Assembly (NCBI GenBank): GCA_038502055.1
Contig: JAXRKN010000039.1
Coordinates: 3,534,001 to 3,598,000 of the forward strand
Source: Tanytarsus gracilentus
Lineage: Eukaryota; Arthropoda; Insecta; Diptera; Chironomidae
DNA length: 64,000 bases
Direction: 5' to 3'
Every line of letters starts with the position of its first letter. The first letter of the stretch is position 1. A program made the position numbers and the translations under genes. This document shows positions 25,240 to 36,327 of the stretch, in pieces. The notes under the pieces are model-generated. The model had not been told where the DNA came from, searched no databases, and was given only the letters and a program-made list of their open reading frames with translations.

Positions 25240-25970
25240 TTATAAAAATTTATACGTAACCGCAAATATGCGGCCTCAAATGAGGCTACGGAAATTCAAA
25301 AAATACAAAACTGTTAATCAAGAGTTTTGAGCTCAATATTATGCGGCCGATTTTGTAGTCAAAAAAAAAATCATGCAATGTGAAATAAGAGAAAAATCAA
25401 TTTAAAATATGTTCTATCATCACCTTGATCTTTTCGGCACTGTTATAGCTTAATAACCACCCGACTGAGCTATCCTAACGATAAGCGAAGCGCGATCGTT
25501 AGGTTAGTGAAGGAGTAAACTGTATGCGATTAACACAGGAGGGAAGGACGCGATTAACACAGGAGGGGGTTTGGGGGCGCCCCTCCAAAATGATCCTATT
25601 GATTCAATAAATCAAAGTACTTTATCAATCAAATCACTTGCCTATATTTCTCAAAACTAATTTTCTCAAACTATTTCCCTTTTACAAATAATTTTATAAG
25701 GACAATTTTTCACAAAGATGTTTTATTCCAAAAAAATTTAATTTCGAAATTGTAAGAAGTTGAAAAAATAAAAAGTTTTATTTCAAAATTTAAAAATAAT
25801 TTTATCTTTTCGATTTTCTGTGAAAGAAAAATGTAAGTGCTCATAGTGAAAAGAAAAATTATATTAAAATTTGTATTTTTGTGAAATTTAAGTTAACGGC
25901 ATTTAATTTTCAAAATTTCTGTAGCCTCAAATTTGAGGCCGCATATTTGCGGTTATGTATAAATTTTTAT
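25240..25970. mobile_element. TIR element with CGCAAATATGCGGCCTCAAA ends
   Basis: Inverted termini of about 50 bp lie at 25240-25289 and 25921-25970. Each contains TATACGTAACCGCAAATATG or its complement and the palindromic stretch around GCGGCCTCAAATGAGGCTAC. The 731-bp interior is non-coding. It contains a tRNA-like A box on the minus strand (25461-25472) and a repeated GCGATTAACACAGGAGG motif near 25527 and 25550. A partial copy of the terminus follows directly after 25975. Confidence 0.7.
25461..25472 (-). promoter_or_regulatory. tRNA-type A-box match inside a TIR element
   Basis: On the minus strand TAGCTCAGTCGG fits the Pol III A-box consensus TRGCNNAGYNGG exactly and is followed by a D-loop-like GTGGTTA. 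I see no good B box within the expected distance, so this may be the head of a degraded tRNA-derived segment. Confidence 0.4.
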
Positions 25971-27214
25971 ACGTATAAGACGTAGCCTCATTTATGCGGC
26001 CGAAAATATGAGGTCGGGATGAAAATGTATGGATAACTTTATACGGGTGAAGTTTACACCAATTAAAACGGGAATTAAAATTTTTCTTAACAAACAAAAA
26101 TTAATAAAAAGTTTAAGTGAATTATTTGGAGTAATTAAGCACAACATAAATAATAATTAAAAGTGCTTTCAAATTTTAAATTGTTTAGATTTAAAAGAAA
26201 AACTCATGAATTTTTGAAAATTATTTTTAAAAAATCAACTAGCGCAGCATAATTTTTTTTTGATTTGGATTTACATAAACTACCAAAATCAGCAAAAAAT
26301 GTAGAAAAAAGCATCGCCACCAACAAACACAACTTTTACCCAAAAATCTTGCTTGTTTTTAAGTCCATGCTCAAAAAAATGAAAAAATATTCTGTAGAAA
26401 ATTCTACAGAAAAAAAATTGTTTATAATTTTCAGTGGAATTAATTCTGTAGAATTTTCTATGAGATAAATTTCTACAGAATTTTCTATAGAATTTTCTAC
26501 AGAAAAACCTATAGAATATTTTCTGTAGAAATTTCTACAGAAAATGCTCTGTAGAAAATTCTGTAGAAAAAAATTCTGTGAACTTTCTGTAGAATTTCTA
26601 CAGAATTTTCTATAGAACCCCATAGAATTTCTGTAGAAAATTCTATAGAAATTCTACAGAAAATTCTGTAGGTTCCATGACCGACACCCGGCAATTTGAC
26701 CACAGATTTGAGCATGCCCACATATTTTTCAAATTTTGCCCTCATTTGACCATGGACAAATTGACCCTATATTTTTTGCCCACAGACAATTTGCCCATAC
26801 ATTATTTAATTGCTTTAATATTTTTTCAAATTTTTTATACTAACTTTTTACACTAATTGTAATTTCACTATGATATACTTAAATAGAAATAAGCGATTTT
26901 TAATTTTGCACCTATTGGCACTTCTTGAGTATCCATACTCAAAAATTTTTAACTGAAAGTGATAAAACACCGAATTGCTTCTTCTAAATCCCAAATAAAA
27001 TTTATAAAACTATTAAATGAGAGTAAGTTTTGAAATTAAATTCTTTTGAGGATATTAAGCACTTCCTGCAAATAAAAAAATTTATAATTTTTTGAAAAAT
27101 TGTCAATGTTCTTCATCTACAACATGCAAACAAGTCAGATTTTTATCTTAAAAGAATCAAAAGTTATGGCAAAATCAAAAATACCTCTCTGGAATCTTCG
27201 AAATTTTTCAGAAA

Positions 27215-27902
27215 TTATAGCTCCGCTATATATTAATTTTGGATTTCTCCAAAACCAGTTTTTGGCCCCTAGTGCCAAGACACTACCTTGTACAACATCA
27301 AAACTAATACTCAAATGATAGGCCAAGCCAAACTCTACAAACTGGTGAAAACAGATTTGAAATCAGTTGATCCTACGAGGAGTTAGAGCCATTTAAGTCA
27401 TCTTACTTTCTTACTTTCTCACGATCTTAGTGAACGCCATATCTCAAGAACGGCTTGTCAGATTTGACTCGGGTTTGTGGCTAAAGATCGGGTTTTGGCT
27501 CTAGTTGTGCAAGAAGTATTTTGTTTTGAGGTACGACCCTCCAGGAACGTTCCTGAGTGCAAAAATGTCCTTTTTCATACAAATTTTTTCTTATATGGCT
27601 ACATGTATGTCGTTGAACTCGTCATTGCATCAGGATTCGATGAGCATTGACGATTTTTGAGGCATGTCCATCTTGGCCGGCCAGGAGTGCCGCTAATGTC
27701 CATTTTTCAGAACTATGGCTTCATGGGTATCGTTGAACTCGTCATTGCATCAGTAATCGATTGGCATTGACGATTTTTGAGGAATGTCCTCCATGGCCGG
27801 CCAGGAGTGCCACATATGTCAATTTTTCAGAACTATGGGGTACTAATCTAAGACAGCGGAGCTATTGGAAATGGCAACGCCGTTTGCAGACCCATCTTGT
27901 TT
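27215..27902. mobile_element. TIR element, ATAGCTCCGC family, copy 2
   Basis: The better-preserved partner of 10388-11313. It starts at ATTATAGCTCCGCT and ends with AGCGGAGCTATTGG plus a conserved 35-bp tail. It includes two copies of the GTATCGTTGAACTCGT unit with an exact 120-bp spacing (27611 and 27731), each followed by a GGCCGGCCAGGAGTGCC segment. It lies inside the outer palindromic element 24320-28342. No coding frame. Confidence 0.7.
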
Positions 27903-28342
27903 TAAGACTTACTTTTTCAGGTTTGAGAGCAGACTGCTCCATAACTATGAATGCTGGATAGTAAATGTGATATATCAAAATTTCTATTAAGAAAAAATAC
28001 AACCTGATTTTTGTTAATGTAAAAACCACTAGAAAAACCCAAAAAATAGGCAAAAAGTAAATCTTTAAAATTTTCCGTATTGGCTCGATATATCGCGATA
28101 AAAACTTTAAATTATTTTAATTAAGTTTATATTTTGACAAAAAAAATTATTCATGGGCAATTTGTCCATGGGCAAAAAATATAGGGTCAATTTGTCCGGG
28201 GCAATTTGCCCACAGATTTGACCATGCCCACATATTTTGCAAATTTTGCCCTCATTTGACCATGGACAAATTGACCCTATATTTTTTTTGCCCTTGCCCA
28301 CAGATTTTGGGTGTGGGCAAAATGTCACAGGGGCAAAATGTC

Positions 28343-31300
28343 ACAGAGTCTAATTATTTCACTGTAAATATTCCAAGTGATTTTTTTCGGGGGAAGACAG
28401 ACGAGCATAAAAAATATATTTTATTTTTTAACATTGTTCAACTTTTGAAAAAAATAAATTTAAAATTGTTCGAAATTCGAACTTCATAGCTGTTGTAAAG
28501 AATAATAAACAGAGAATGAGCGAATACACAAGAATATTCGATGGATTAATATTAGAAAAAAATAAACAACATAAAAAACTTGGCATTTTTCCTATCCGTG
28601 GGAGCCATCAAATTATGCTTGATTATTCTAAAAGCCAAAAGAAGAAATATTTTAAAAGTCATTAAATAACAATCAAAAGACGCTCAAAAAGTTTTTTGTG
28701 AAAAAGTTTTTTTTATTATAAAATTGCGAAAATTGTAGATAAAAATTTTTGTGTGAAAAGGAAGAGGAAAAAATTTAACATGACATTATCTATCACTGAC
28801 GAGAGTGAGCCCCCGTGAGGATGATAATGTCAAAATGCCGCGTCCCAATGTGTAATCAAATTTTACATTAATTTTCCTGTGTACAGCCACACCAACAAAT
28901 AATGATTGTGACCATGACATGTTTAATAGTAAAATTTGCATTTTAAAATTTTCATTTTGATAAAAACAAAAAGATCAAAGAATTTCTGTGAAAATAAAAT
29001 AATTCACTTGAGAAATTAAAATAAAACTCCTGTTTTGATTGAGTGAAAAATTTGAGATATTCTGAATGAAAATTGCCTCAAACGTTTTTACCATCAAGTT
29101 CCTTAAAAACTCCACAAAGATGAAAGTCATAAAATTTTAATTAAAGCAATCACAATAATGGATGATCCAATCACAATTTTTATTACGCGACGAATTTTTT
29201 TATTTTCCTCCGGGTGAAATGAAAAGCCCATTTTTCATTCAGAATATTTCACCAATTTTATTTTCTCAACCTCCTGAAATTCATCATGATGTTGATACAA
29301 AATAAGAGAGAATATTTTATAGAGTTGTGTGAATGACAAAAAATATAAATAAGAAAAAAAATCGAATTTTATTTTTATGTTAAAGTTGAATAAATCGATG
29401 GAAAATTTTGAACAAAAAAATAAAGATGAAAAATATTTATTGGGATTAAAAGTGAAAGCTTCTTTATGGACTTAAAAGATTTACAGAAAATATAAATTTT
29501 TTTACGAGTGTTTATTTCACTTTGAATGTTAAAGCTTAAATTTTTTATGAGTTTTCTTAAAATTTTGAATTTTGTCGAAGCAAGAATAATTTTAATTTAC
29601 TTAAAAACTTTTTCAGAATTCTTTTCTTCGAGCTTTGTTCTCCACTCAACGAAAACACTCCTTCTAATTTTCTTCGCTGTTCACGACGCAATTTATTTTA
29701 GATATCAGCAAGAAATGAAAATCATCAGCAATCCCATTGTTAAGGAAATTAATTTTCTTTCTCTTAACACTCCTCATTTTTTCTAGGTGTGGACACTTAA
29801 TTTTTTAAATATTATTATTAGACAAAATTTTTCAATGTTCATCACTTGAATTTTCTTCATCAAATTTTCGCTACAACAATTTCCAAAAAAAATCTCAAAC
29901 GTGTCTCCTCATTTTTTTATAATTGCGTTCATTCTGACTCATTCGGAGCGTAAATTAAAGTTGAAAACGTGTGACAAATTAATGACTGTTCCAGAATGAT
30001 TAATGAGTTGCGTACGGTTATGTGATTTATCAACGCGAGAAATGTGTTGCATGTGTGTTATTTTTTCTTGGAGGCGTTTTTCTATTATTTTATTTCAATT
30101 TAATTTTATGGTTTTTTAGCTAACAACAATATGTTGCACGCGAAGCTTAATTTTGATGCGGATTTACCAAGAAATAATTGAATGAAAGGAGGGAAAGGTA
30201 TGGATGATTTAAACGTACCTAAGTTAAATTTTTTTCTACTTTTTTGCTTTAAAATTTTTTAAACTTTTTAATTAAAACTTTGATGTTTAATTAATTTCAT
30301 ATGATTTAATCACAATTAATTTTTCATTATTTTAACTTTGGTTAAAATGTTCATCACCTAGAAATCACATGAGGCATTAACAAGAATTTTGCTTCGCAAA
30401 CACCAGCATGTCATGTTGCGGAGTTTTGTGTTTTTCCCTTTTGATGTGTTTTAAGAGGAAATGAAAGTCATGTACGTGGAAGTAATTTCCTCAAGTTAAA
30501 AAGCGACTTCGACTTTTATGAATTGCCAAATACGTGTTAAATAGGTGTTTTCGCTTTAAGCATATTTTAACAGATTCGATGAGTGTTTGAGAACAAGTTC
30601 AAAAATATTATCAAGCGGAAATTTTTACACCATCATCGTGATAAAGACTTTAATTATTATCATCTCAAGCGTTAAATATTTAATGTGTTATTTGACGAAG
30701 GTGTGAAAATTTGAAAATGTGTTTTAGTGAGAGGGAAAAGTCTTTGAGAAATTAAATTATTTCAGAAAGCTTCTGAAATGAGCTTTTTATTTGTAAATAA
30801 TTAGTTGAAATTTTCTATATATATAAAATTGTTTTTCATAAACTTCTTTTATTTATTCAATTATTTTGTCAATTTATTGTTAATAAATTTAACATTCTGA
30901 ATTGAAATACCAGCTTTCGGGCTCCATTAAAAAGTCATCAAAATATTTACTTAAAGTGTTCTTTAAATTGGCATACAAAATACCTTAAATGAGCCACTCC
31001 CTAGCACCAAAACAACAGCGATGCGAAAAATAATTTAATTTAATGATCAACGAATTTTCTTCCCGCTCAACCTTCGTTAATTTTTTCCACTTTAAGAAAG
31101 TTGTCAAAAAAAGTTAAAATCTGAAGGTGATTTTCATTCCCGTCCTCATATTTTCTCTTAAATGCTTTGAGGTTCTTGTCGGGAAGAAGAAGAGAAGAAA
31201 AGTTAAATTGTTTTGAGCAAATTTTCATCATAAAATAAGTTCACGGAGGTGGCTGTCAAATTGTCAAAACTTAAGGGGGAAGAAATTTTTTGTTAGCACT

Positions 31301-31884
31301 CAAGTTTTTTTTCATCATTAAATAAATTATTCGAATTAATTCTTTAGAAGTTTTTCTAAAAATCAGAATTTGGCTTTACAAAAAATTTTATCTTCATGAT
31401 TTTTTATTTCTTCCGCACGTTTAATTTTTTTATTGCTGCCGTTGACTTAACATGATGATAAGCATACACATCCAATTCTAGGATTTCAACAACAAACAAT
31501 TTCCGCTGTTTTCTTCAAATTTTATGTTTTTTACCTGTTTTATGTTCACGTAACAAGAAAGGTAATTTCCAAGGCAACATGATACAGACAATGTTCTTGA
31601 AAAAAGGGGGGATGGTGATGATAAAGGCTTTGATAAGAAAAGCTTAAGATGTTTAGTGAGGGAACTGCTGTCACCATGATGAAGTTCATTTTTCAGTTTG
31701 AGACTATTTCTGTGGTTAAATCCTTTGACATTTGGATTTAAGTTTTGATATGAAAGGGTTTGAAAATATTTTGTTGAATTGTGAGAAAATTTGAACTGTC
31801 AGTTGTCCAATTAACTCATTGTCAATTTTATAAGTAAAAATGTTAATATAATAAGCAGAAAATTAAACTCACTTTAATGATTCT
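28343..31884. other. Gene-free AT-rich spacer
   Basis: No supported exon, RNA gene or transposon terminus. Frames such as 29526-29786 have no family resemblance and low-complexity translations. Confidence 0.5.
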
Positions 31885-31900
31885 ATTATTGCATTTTTAA

Positions 31901-32358
31901 GAATAAAGAAATATGATAGTGTTCTGAGGAATGACCTGGGGATCGCGTCGGTTGCATCCACTTGTCGAGATCTTCGAGATTCTTTGAAATTGCAATTTTA
32001 AGTTGCAACTTGCATGCTTCTGCTTCTTTGAAAGATTGCTTTCTATTTGTTATTTCGGTCTGTAGCCAAGCTACTATGGTTGAAATAACTACTAGCAACA
32101 ATAGTTGCATCTTTTAACAGAGAGGCTCAATGGCGCCCAGTAATGGTTGCTACCGTACTTTGAGTATCTGACCTATCTCATCTGATGAAATCAGATTTTC
32201 TAACCGGTCCGTGCGGCAATAGCTTATTTGAACGCTACTAAACTGAGGGATCACCTCTAGTAAATGGGGGCCAGAAGCGACGTTCTGGTTCGCAAACTCA
32301 TAAACCTGAGTATTGGGCTAGACACTAAACATTTTTCAAGAATAAAGCAAAAAATCAA
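31901..32358. mobile_element. Retroposon-like insertion flanked by 16-bp direct repeats
   Basis: ATTATTGCATTTTTAA occurs exactly at 31885-31900 and 32359-32374, as expected for a target-site duplication. The 458-bp insert is clearly richer in GC than its surroundings. A second direct repeat (CATTTTT-AAGAATAAAG at 31892-31907 and 32331-32348) offers a slightly different boundary. There is no clear poly-A tail, though the plus-strand 3' end is A-rich (AAGCAAAAAATCAA), so orientation is uncertain. A minus-strand 74-codon frame with an ATG (31886-32110) has a hydrophobic start. I recognise no LINE or SINE family and treat the frame as unproven. Confidence 0.55.
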
Positions 32359-32374
32359 ATTATTGCATTTTTAA

Positions 32375-34642
32375 TCAACACCACAATATCCATTATTACA
32401 ATATTATGCGCGTTCAAGGCAAGAATGAAAAGTCAGTCTCGACATAATCACATTTTAATTAAAATAAAGCTCATTCGAGCTATATGAAATGAGGCCATGA
32501 AACTTTTTATAAAAAAATTCCATTGTCTCCCTCATTCACTTATTTTTATTGTCATTGCATATAAAGTTATGAAGATTAAATGTCACGCTGGATATTAAAA
32601 TTATCATCATGTGAAAGGGGTGGGACACTTGTGTAATTTTTTTGAATTTGAGTCATTAATTTTTTAAAAAAACTTTAAGCACTTAATTTTTATGAGTTTT
32701 AATTTTTTTTTTAAATTCAAATAATTTTCTTGAAACCCTTCATATGAAGTTTATGGAATGAGTCACTTGAGGGTGAAAAGCAGTCAGAAAAGGTACGCGA
32801 CATGATTTGCGCCCACACCATTAGATTATCTTCGCATATATCCAAGACGATAATTTTCTTTATCGCATTTGTCGCCTCCATAAATGGTGATGAATTGCCG
32901 GTAGCTGAAAGCTCTTTAAAGTACGAAACGGTCTTAAATAAATTTTTAAATAAAGACCTCTCTTGAGATGAAATTGATTTTAAATTGATGTTTTGACACG
33001 CGCTGCCATAAATTTCAGACATAAAATTGGACACTGAAAATGTAATGAGGGTGCTAACGACTAACCCAAAATTTAATTTGAAATTAAAAGGAAAATTGAA
33101 TTTCAACAAGGAGAAATTTTATTGGAAATTGAAAGTTTAATGGAAGAGTTCTTTTTATTGTGATATTAAAACATATTTAATGAACTTGAAAAAATGAAAC
33201 AAAATTTTCTCCAAGACTTTCCGAGACGTTAGAAAAAATAAAGATTTTTTCAAGAAAAATTTTATTTGTCAAAATTTAACCACTTCTTCGACATTATTTC
33301 GTTGCACAATGCCGAGCAAATAAATTTTAATGAAAAGACATGGCAATCCGAGAAGGAAGCACAAAAGGGCGAGCGCTGGGCTATAAAAAAGGACGGAAGT
33401 GAGTGGGAGAGAATAAGAAAAGACGGCTATAAGGAAATGACAGCTGAAATTTTTACGATCAAGAGCTGCTCCTTAAAGCTCTTAATTCAGTTTTCTTTCC
33501 GCTACGTGTGCGCACCGCATCATTTCGCTATTTTAAGAAAACCTTACTCATATACACGTTTACTCCCCAAAGTCAGTTTAAGAGGATAATAAAAATATTT
33601 TAATCTCCTAAATTACTGAAATATTTTTTGCGTTGACACAATATTTATAACCTTCTGAGATTGCTTTATAATTACGGGTGAAGGGTCTTCAACTAAGGCT
33701 GAAAAATCTGTGTACAGATTGCTGTAATTACATGCTGAATAAAACACAGTTTAACACCCTCGAAATTATAATTTTAAATTTTAACTCCACACTTTTCTTT
33801 TCGCACCCTCTCAAGAGAGCTTTTATGAATTTTAAACGAAGTCCTTTGTACTTACCGTCGAAAAAACTTTGATACATTGTGATCTCATCAGTTTGTGAGA
33901 TTTATAATAAAATTCATAAGCATTTCACATTCGCTTTGCTCACGTTAGACGCAATTTCAAGCTTGATTAAATCAAATTTCTGAGTCACAGTCGTGTATGT
34001 GCATACACCCAAAAATCTGCCTTTGATTTACTCGTTCGCATATATTTTGAAAGCCAGTCAAGCTCTCTCGCAATTTCTACATTCCGTGCGCGCCTTTCTT
34101 TCAAGGTATCAACAAAAGATTTTTTTTATGTTATAACTCAATTTTTCTTTCGGTTGCTTTAAACTTTTATATATGTGTGCCGTTGTACACGCATGTTATA
34201 TAGAAAAAAGTGCTTGAGGCAAGGAAAAGGAGAAAAAATCATTTTCAATATGTGTGAAAGGAAACGAGTGGAAATTTATATGTGGAAAGAAAATCCTTGC
34301 GAGGGATTTTGAGATGATTTGTGAGAGATTTTCTTTAAATAAAAACGTTTAAGTTGAATTTAAAGGATTATTTAGAATTTTGAGTGTAGAAATTTTACGT
34401 TATGATAAAAAAATCCCCATAAGGGATGGGTGTGCACCGTGTGCTTAAACTCCACTAAAGGGGAAAAATATTTTTCATGCTATATGAACAACGTCGAATA
34501 TTTGTTATGGAAATATTTCATTCATTAGCAATATAAACGAAACAGAAACTGAATAAAGTACGTGAAAAAGAAGAAATAAAATATCTGCAACGTATGGCAG
34601 AGTTTCTACATAATTTTCCATCAACATCTTCATTTTCCGTTA
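32375..34642. other. Gene-free spacer
   Basis: The open frames on both strands (for example 32717-33109 minus) do not begin with ATG and match no family. No RNA gene was recognised. Confidence 0.5.
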
Positions 34643-34942
34643 TGACCCACAGAATTTTTTAATTTTATATAATTTATTAATTTTTTATATATTTAAATTT
34701 TGTTTAAATTTACATATTTGTAAAATTTTGACATTAAATTTATATAATTTTCAAATTTTATATATTTTTTTTAAAAAATTTTTTGTTAAATTTTGTTAAT
34801 TTAATGTAAATTTGAGTCAAATTTCATTTTCCTTTTGTGAACACTTAATTTAATTAAGTTTTTTTGCTATTCAGGTCAACACTTGGTTGTTTTTTGTTGT
34901 AATGAAGGAGGAATATTTTTAGAAACTCAACTTATTTTTGCT

Positions 34943-35026
34943 TACCCGCCGTTGCTAGGATTCGAACCGCTGTCTTCAAGAAGATGAATTTGTTAACACT
35001 CGCGCGGTAACATTGCGCTACCAAGC
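34943..35026 (-). other. tRNA-like segment inside copy A
   Basis: On the minus strand the A-box-like TAGCGCAATGTT is followed by GGTTCGAATCC (34958-34968), a perfect B box. Between them TCTTCTTGAAGA can form a hairpin where the long variable arm of a Ser/Leu-type tRNA would be. The acceptor and T stems do not pair well, so it is not a functional tRNA gene but a tRNA-derived Pol III-promoter-like segment. Confidence 0.6.
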
Positions 35027-35639
35027 TTTATTAAATTTAATTTCAAATGGCTAAAGACTTATATAAGAAATAAAAGTTTTTGAGAAAATTTAAGCAGTTC
35101 TTATTAATTTCTTGTCTTCTTTTAGCTTTAAAAAATAATATCTCATTTTGATTATTTTGAAGCAATAACTATTTTTAGATTTTTATGAGAGGAATAAAAA
35201 TTTAAACTGAAATTTAAATTGTTTTTCTGCTTTATGTTTCTTTCGATGATTATTTTAGGAACTTTAAAAAAAATTATCAGAAAATTAAGGAAAGCGACTT
35301 AAGAAAAACGGAAATAGTTAATAAACTTTTAACAGTGCGCTTAGGGAAATAAAAATATATATTAAAAAAAATTGATAGGAAATTTTGTTGTACCGTTTTT
35401 CCCAAATGCTTGATAATAAACTTTGAACCTCAACCTTTAAAATTTTTGAACAAAACTTTAAATTTAAAAAGAATATACTATTCGAATTACATTTAATTAA
35501 TGGCAAAAATTGTGCTATTTGTTATAAAATTAAATATCAAATTGACATAAAATTAATGTAAAAATTTCATATTAAACTTCTGTTCAAATTATTTAATATT
35601 AAATTGACATCAATTTAATATAAAAAAGTTCTATTTAAT

Positions 35640-36130
35640 TTTTGGTAAAAAAAATTAATATAAAATTGACATCAAATTAATGTAAAAATTTAATAAAAAA
35701 TTTTTGGTCAAAAAATTTGATATAAAATTGATATCAAATTAATGTAAAAATTTAATAAAAAATTTTTGGTCAAAAACTTTAATATAAAATTGATATCAAA
35801 TTAATGTAAAAATTTAATAAAAAATTTTTGGTCAAAAAATTTTATATTAAATTGATATCAAATTAATGTAAAAATTTGATATTGAAATTTTGGTCAAAAA
35901 ATTTAATATAAAATTGATATCAAATTAATGTAAAAATTTAATAAAAAATTTTTGGTCAAAAAATTTAATATAAAATTGATATCAAATTAATGTAAAAATT
36001 TAATATAAATTTTTTGGTAAAAAAAATTTATATTAAATTGATATCAAATTAATGTAAAAATTTGATATTGAAATTTTGGTCAAAAAATTTAATATCAAAT
36101 TTATATCAAATTTGATATTCAAAAAACATT
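35640..36130. repeat. 62-bp tandem satellite array
   Basis: The landmark TTTTTGGTCAAAAA recurs at 35701, 35763, 35825, 35887, 35949, 36011 and 36073, a strict 62-bp period over seven units. Each unit includes ATTGATATCAAATTAATG around a GATATC palindrome. It is extremely AT-rich and has no coding role. Confidence 0.9.
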
Positions 36131-36327
36131 AATTTAATATCAAATAAAATATTTTTTTACTTGCTATTAAATTGACATCAAATTTGACATTAAATTTGAC
36201 ATTAAATTTTTTTTGTTGATATCAAATTCATGTAAATTTAATATCAATTTGATGTCAAAAAATTTTTTTGACAAGGATTTAACGTCAAATTGATATCAAT
36301 TCAACCAAAAATTGTTCTATGGGGAAG

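Larger units (their letters stand above)
24409..26689. mobile_element. Foldback element with TTCTGTAGAA arms and 9-bp target duplication
   Basis: The ends match as inverted repeats (ACTCGGTCATGGAACCTACA at 24411-24430 against the complement ending at 26689). Both arms (24427-24718 and 26388-26668) are runs of the short palindromes TTCTGTAGAA, TTCTACAGAA and TTCTATAGAA and are complementary over hundreds of bases. The flanks carry the same 9 bp, GGCAATTTG, at 24400-24408 and 26690-26698. An uninterrupted copy of the target is visible near 28199-28215. A 9-bp duplication with long inverted arms is typical of Foldback-type elements, but the family call is inference. Confidence 0.8.
24320..28342. 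mobile_element. Outer palindromic element (ACATTTTGCCCC ends), with nested insertions
   Basis: The left end GACATTTTGCCCCTGTGACA (24320) and its complement ending at 28342 are inverted repeats. Both continue inward through blocks related to ATAGGGTCAATTTGTCC and GGGGCAATTTG. The right part (28160-28285) is itself a palindrome of these blocks, and 26695-26810 is another copy of the same segment. Several other elements (24409-26689, 25240-25970, 27215-27902) lie inside. No transposase-like frame was found, so it is non-autonomous. Host gene function is unlikely. Confidence 0.75.
34643..36327 (-). mobile_element. TIR element with tRNA-like segment and 62-bp satellite, copy A
   Basis: The ends are short inverted repeats: CCCACAGAATTTTTT at the left and the complement of CCCCATAGAACAATTTTT at the right. 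Copy B (46848-48502) is the same element in the opposite orientation. It contains a minus-strand tRNA-like segment at about 34943-35026, a palindrome CTTAATTTAATTAAG at 34846-34860, and a tandem 62-bp array at 35640-36130. No protein frame was found, so it is non-autonomous. The family is not recognised. Confidence 0.75.

Noticed and set aside
26336..26623. Frame with an FCRNSTESSQNFF-like peptide, also seen at 24474-24731
   Set aside because: It is a translation of the TTCTGTAGAA palindrome arms, identical on both sides because the arms are inverted repeats.
32717..33109. 130-codon minus-strand frame with a hydrophobic beginning resembling a signal peptide
   Set aside because: It opens with TTG, and the first in-frame ATG lies after the hydrophobic stretch. 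There is no family resemblance and no supporting promoter, so it is probably chance.
35640..36130. Regularly spaced repeats that could suggest a CRISPR array
   Set aside because: The units are contiguous 62-bp satellite monomers without unique spacers, in a eukaryotic transposon.
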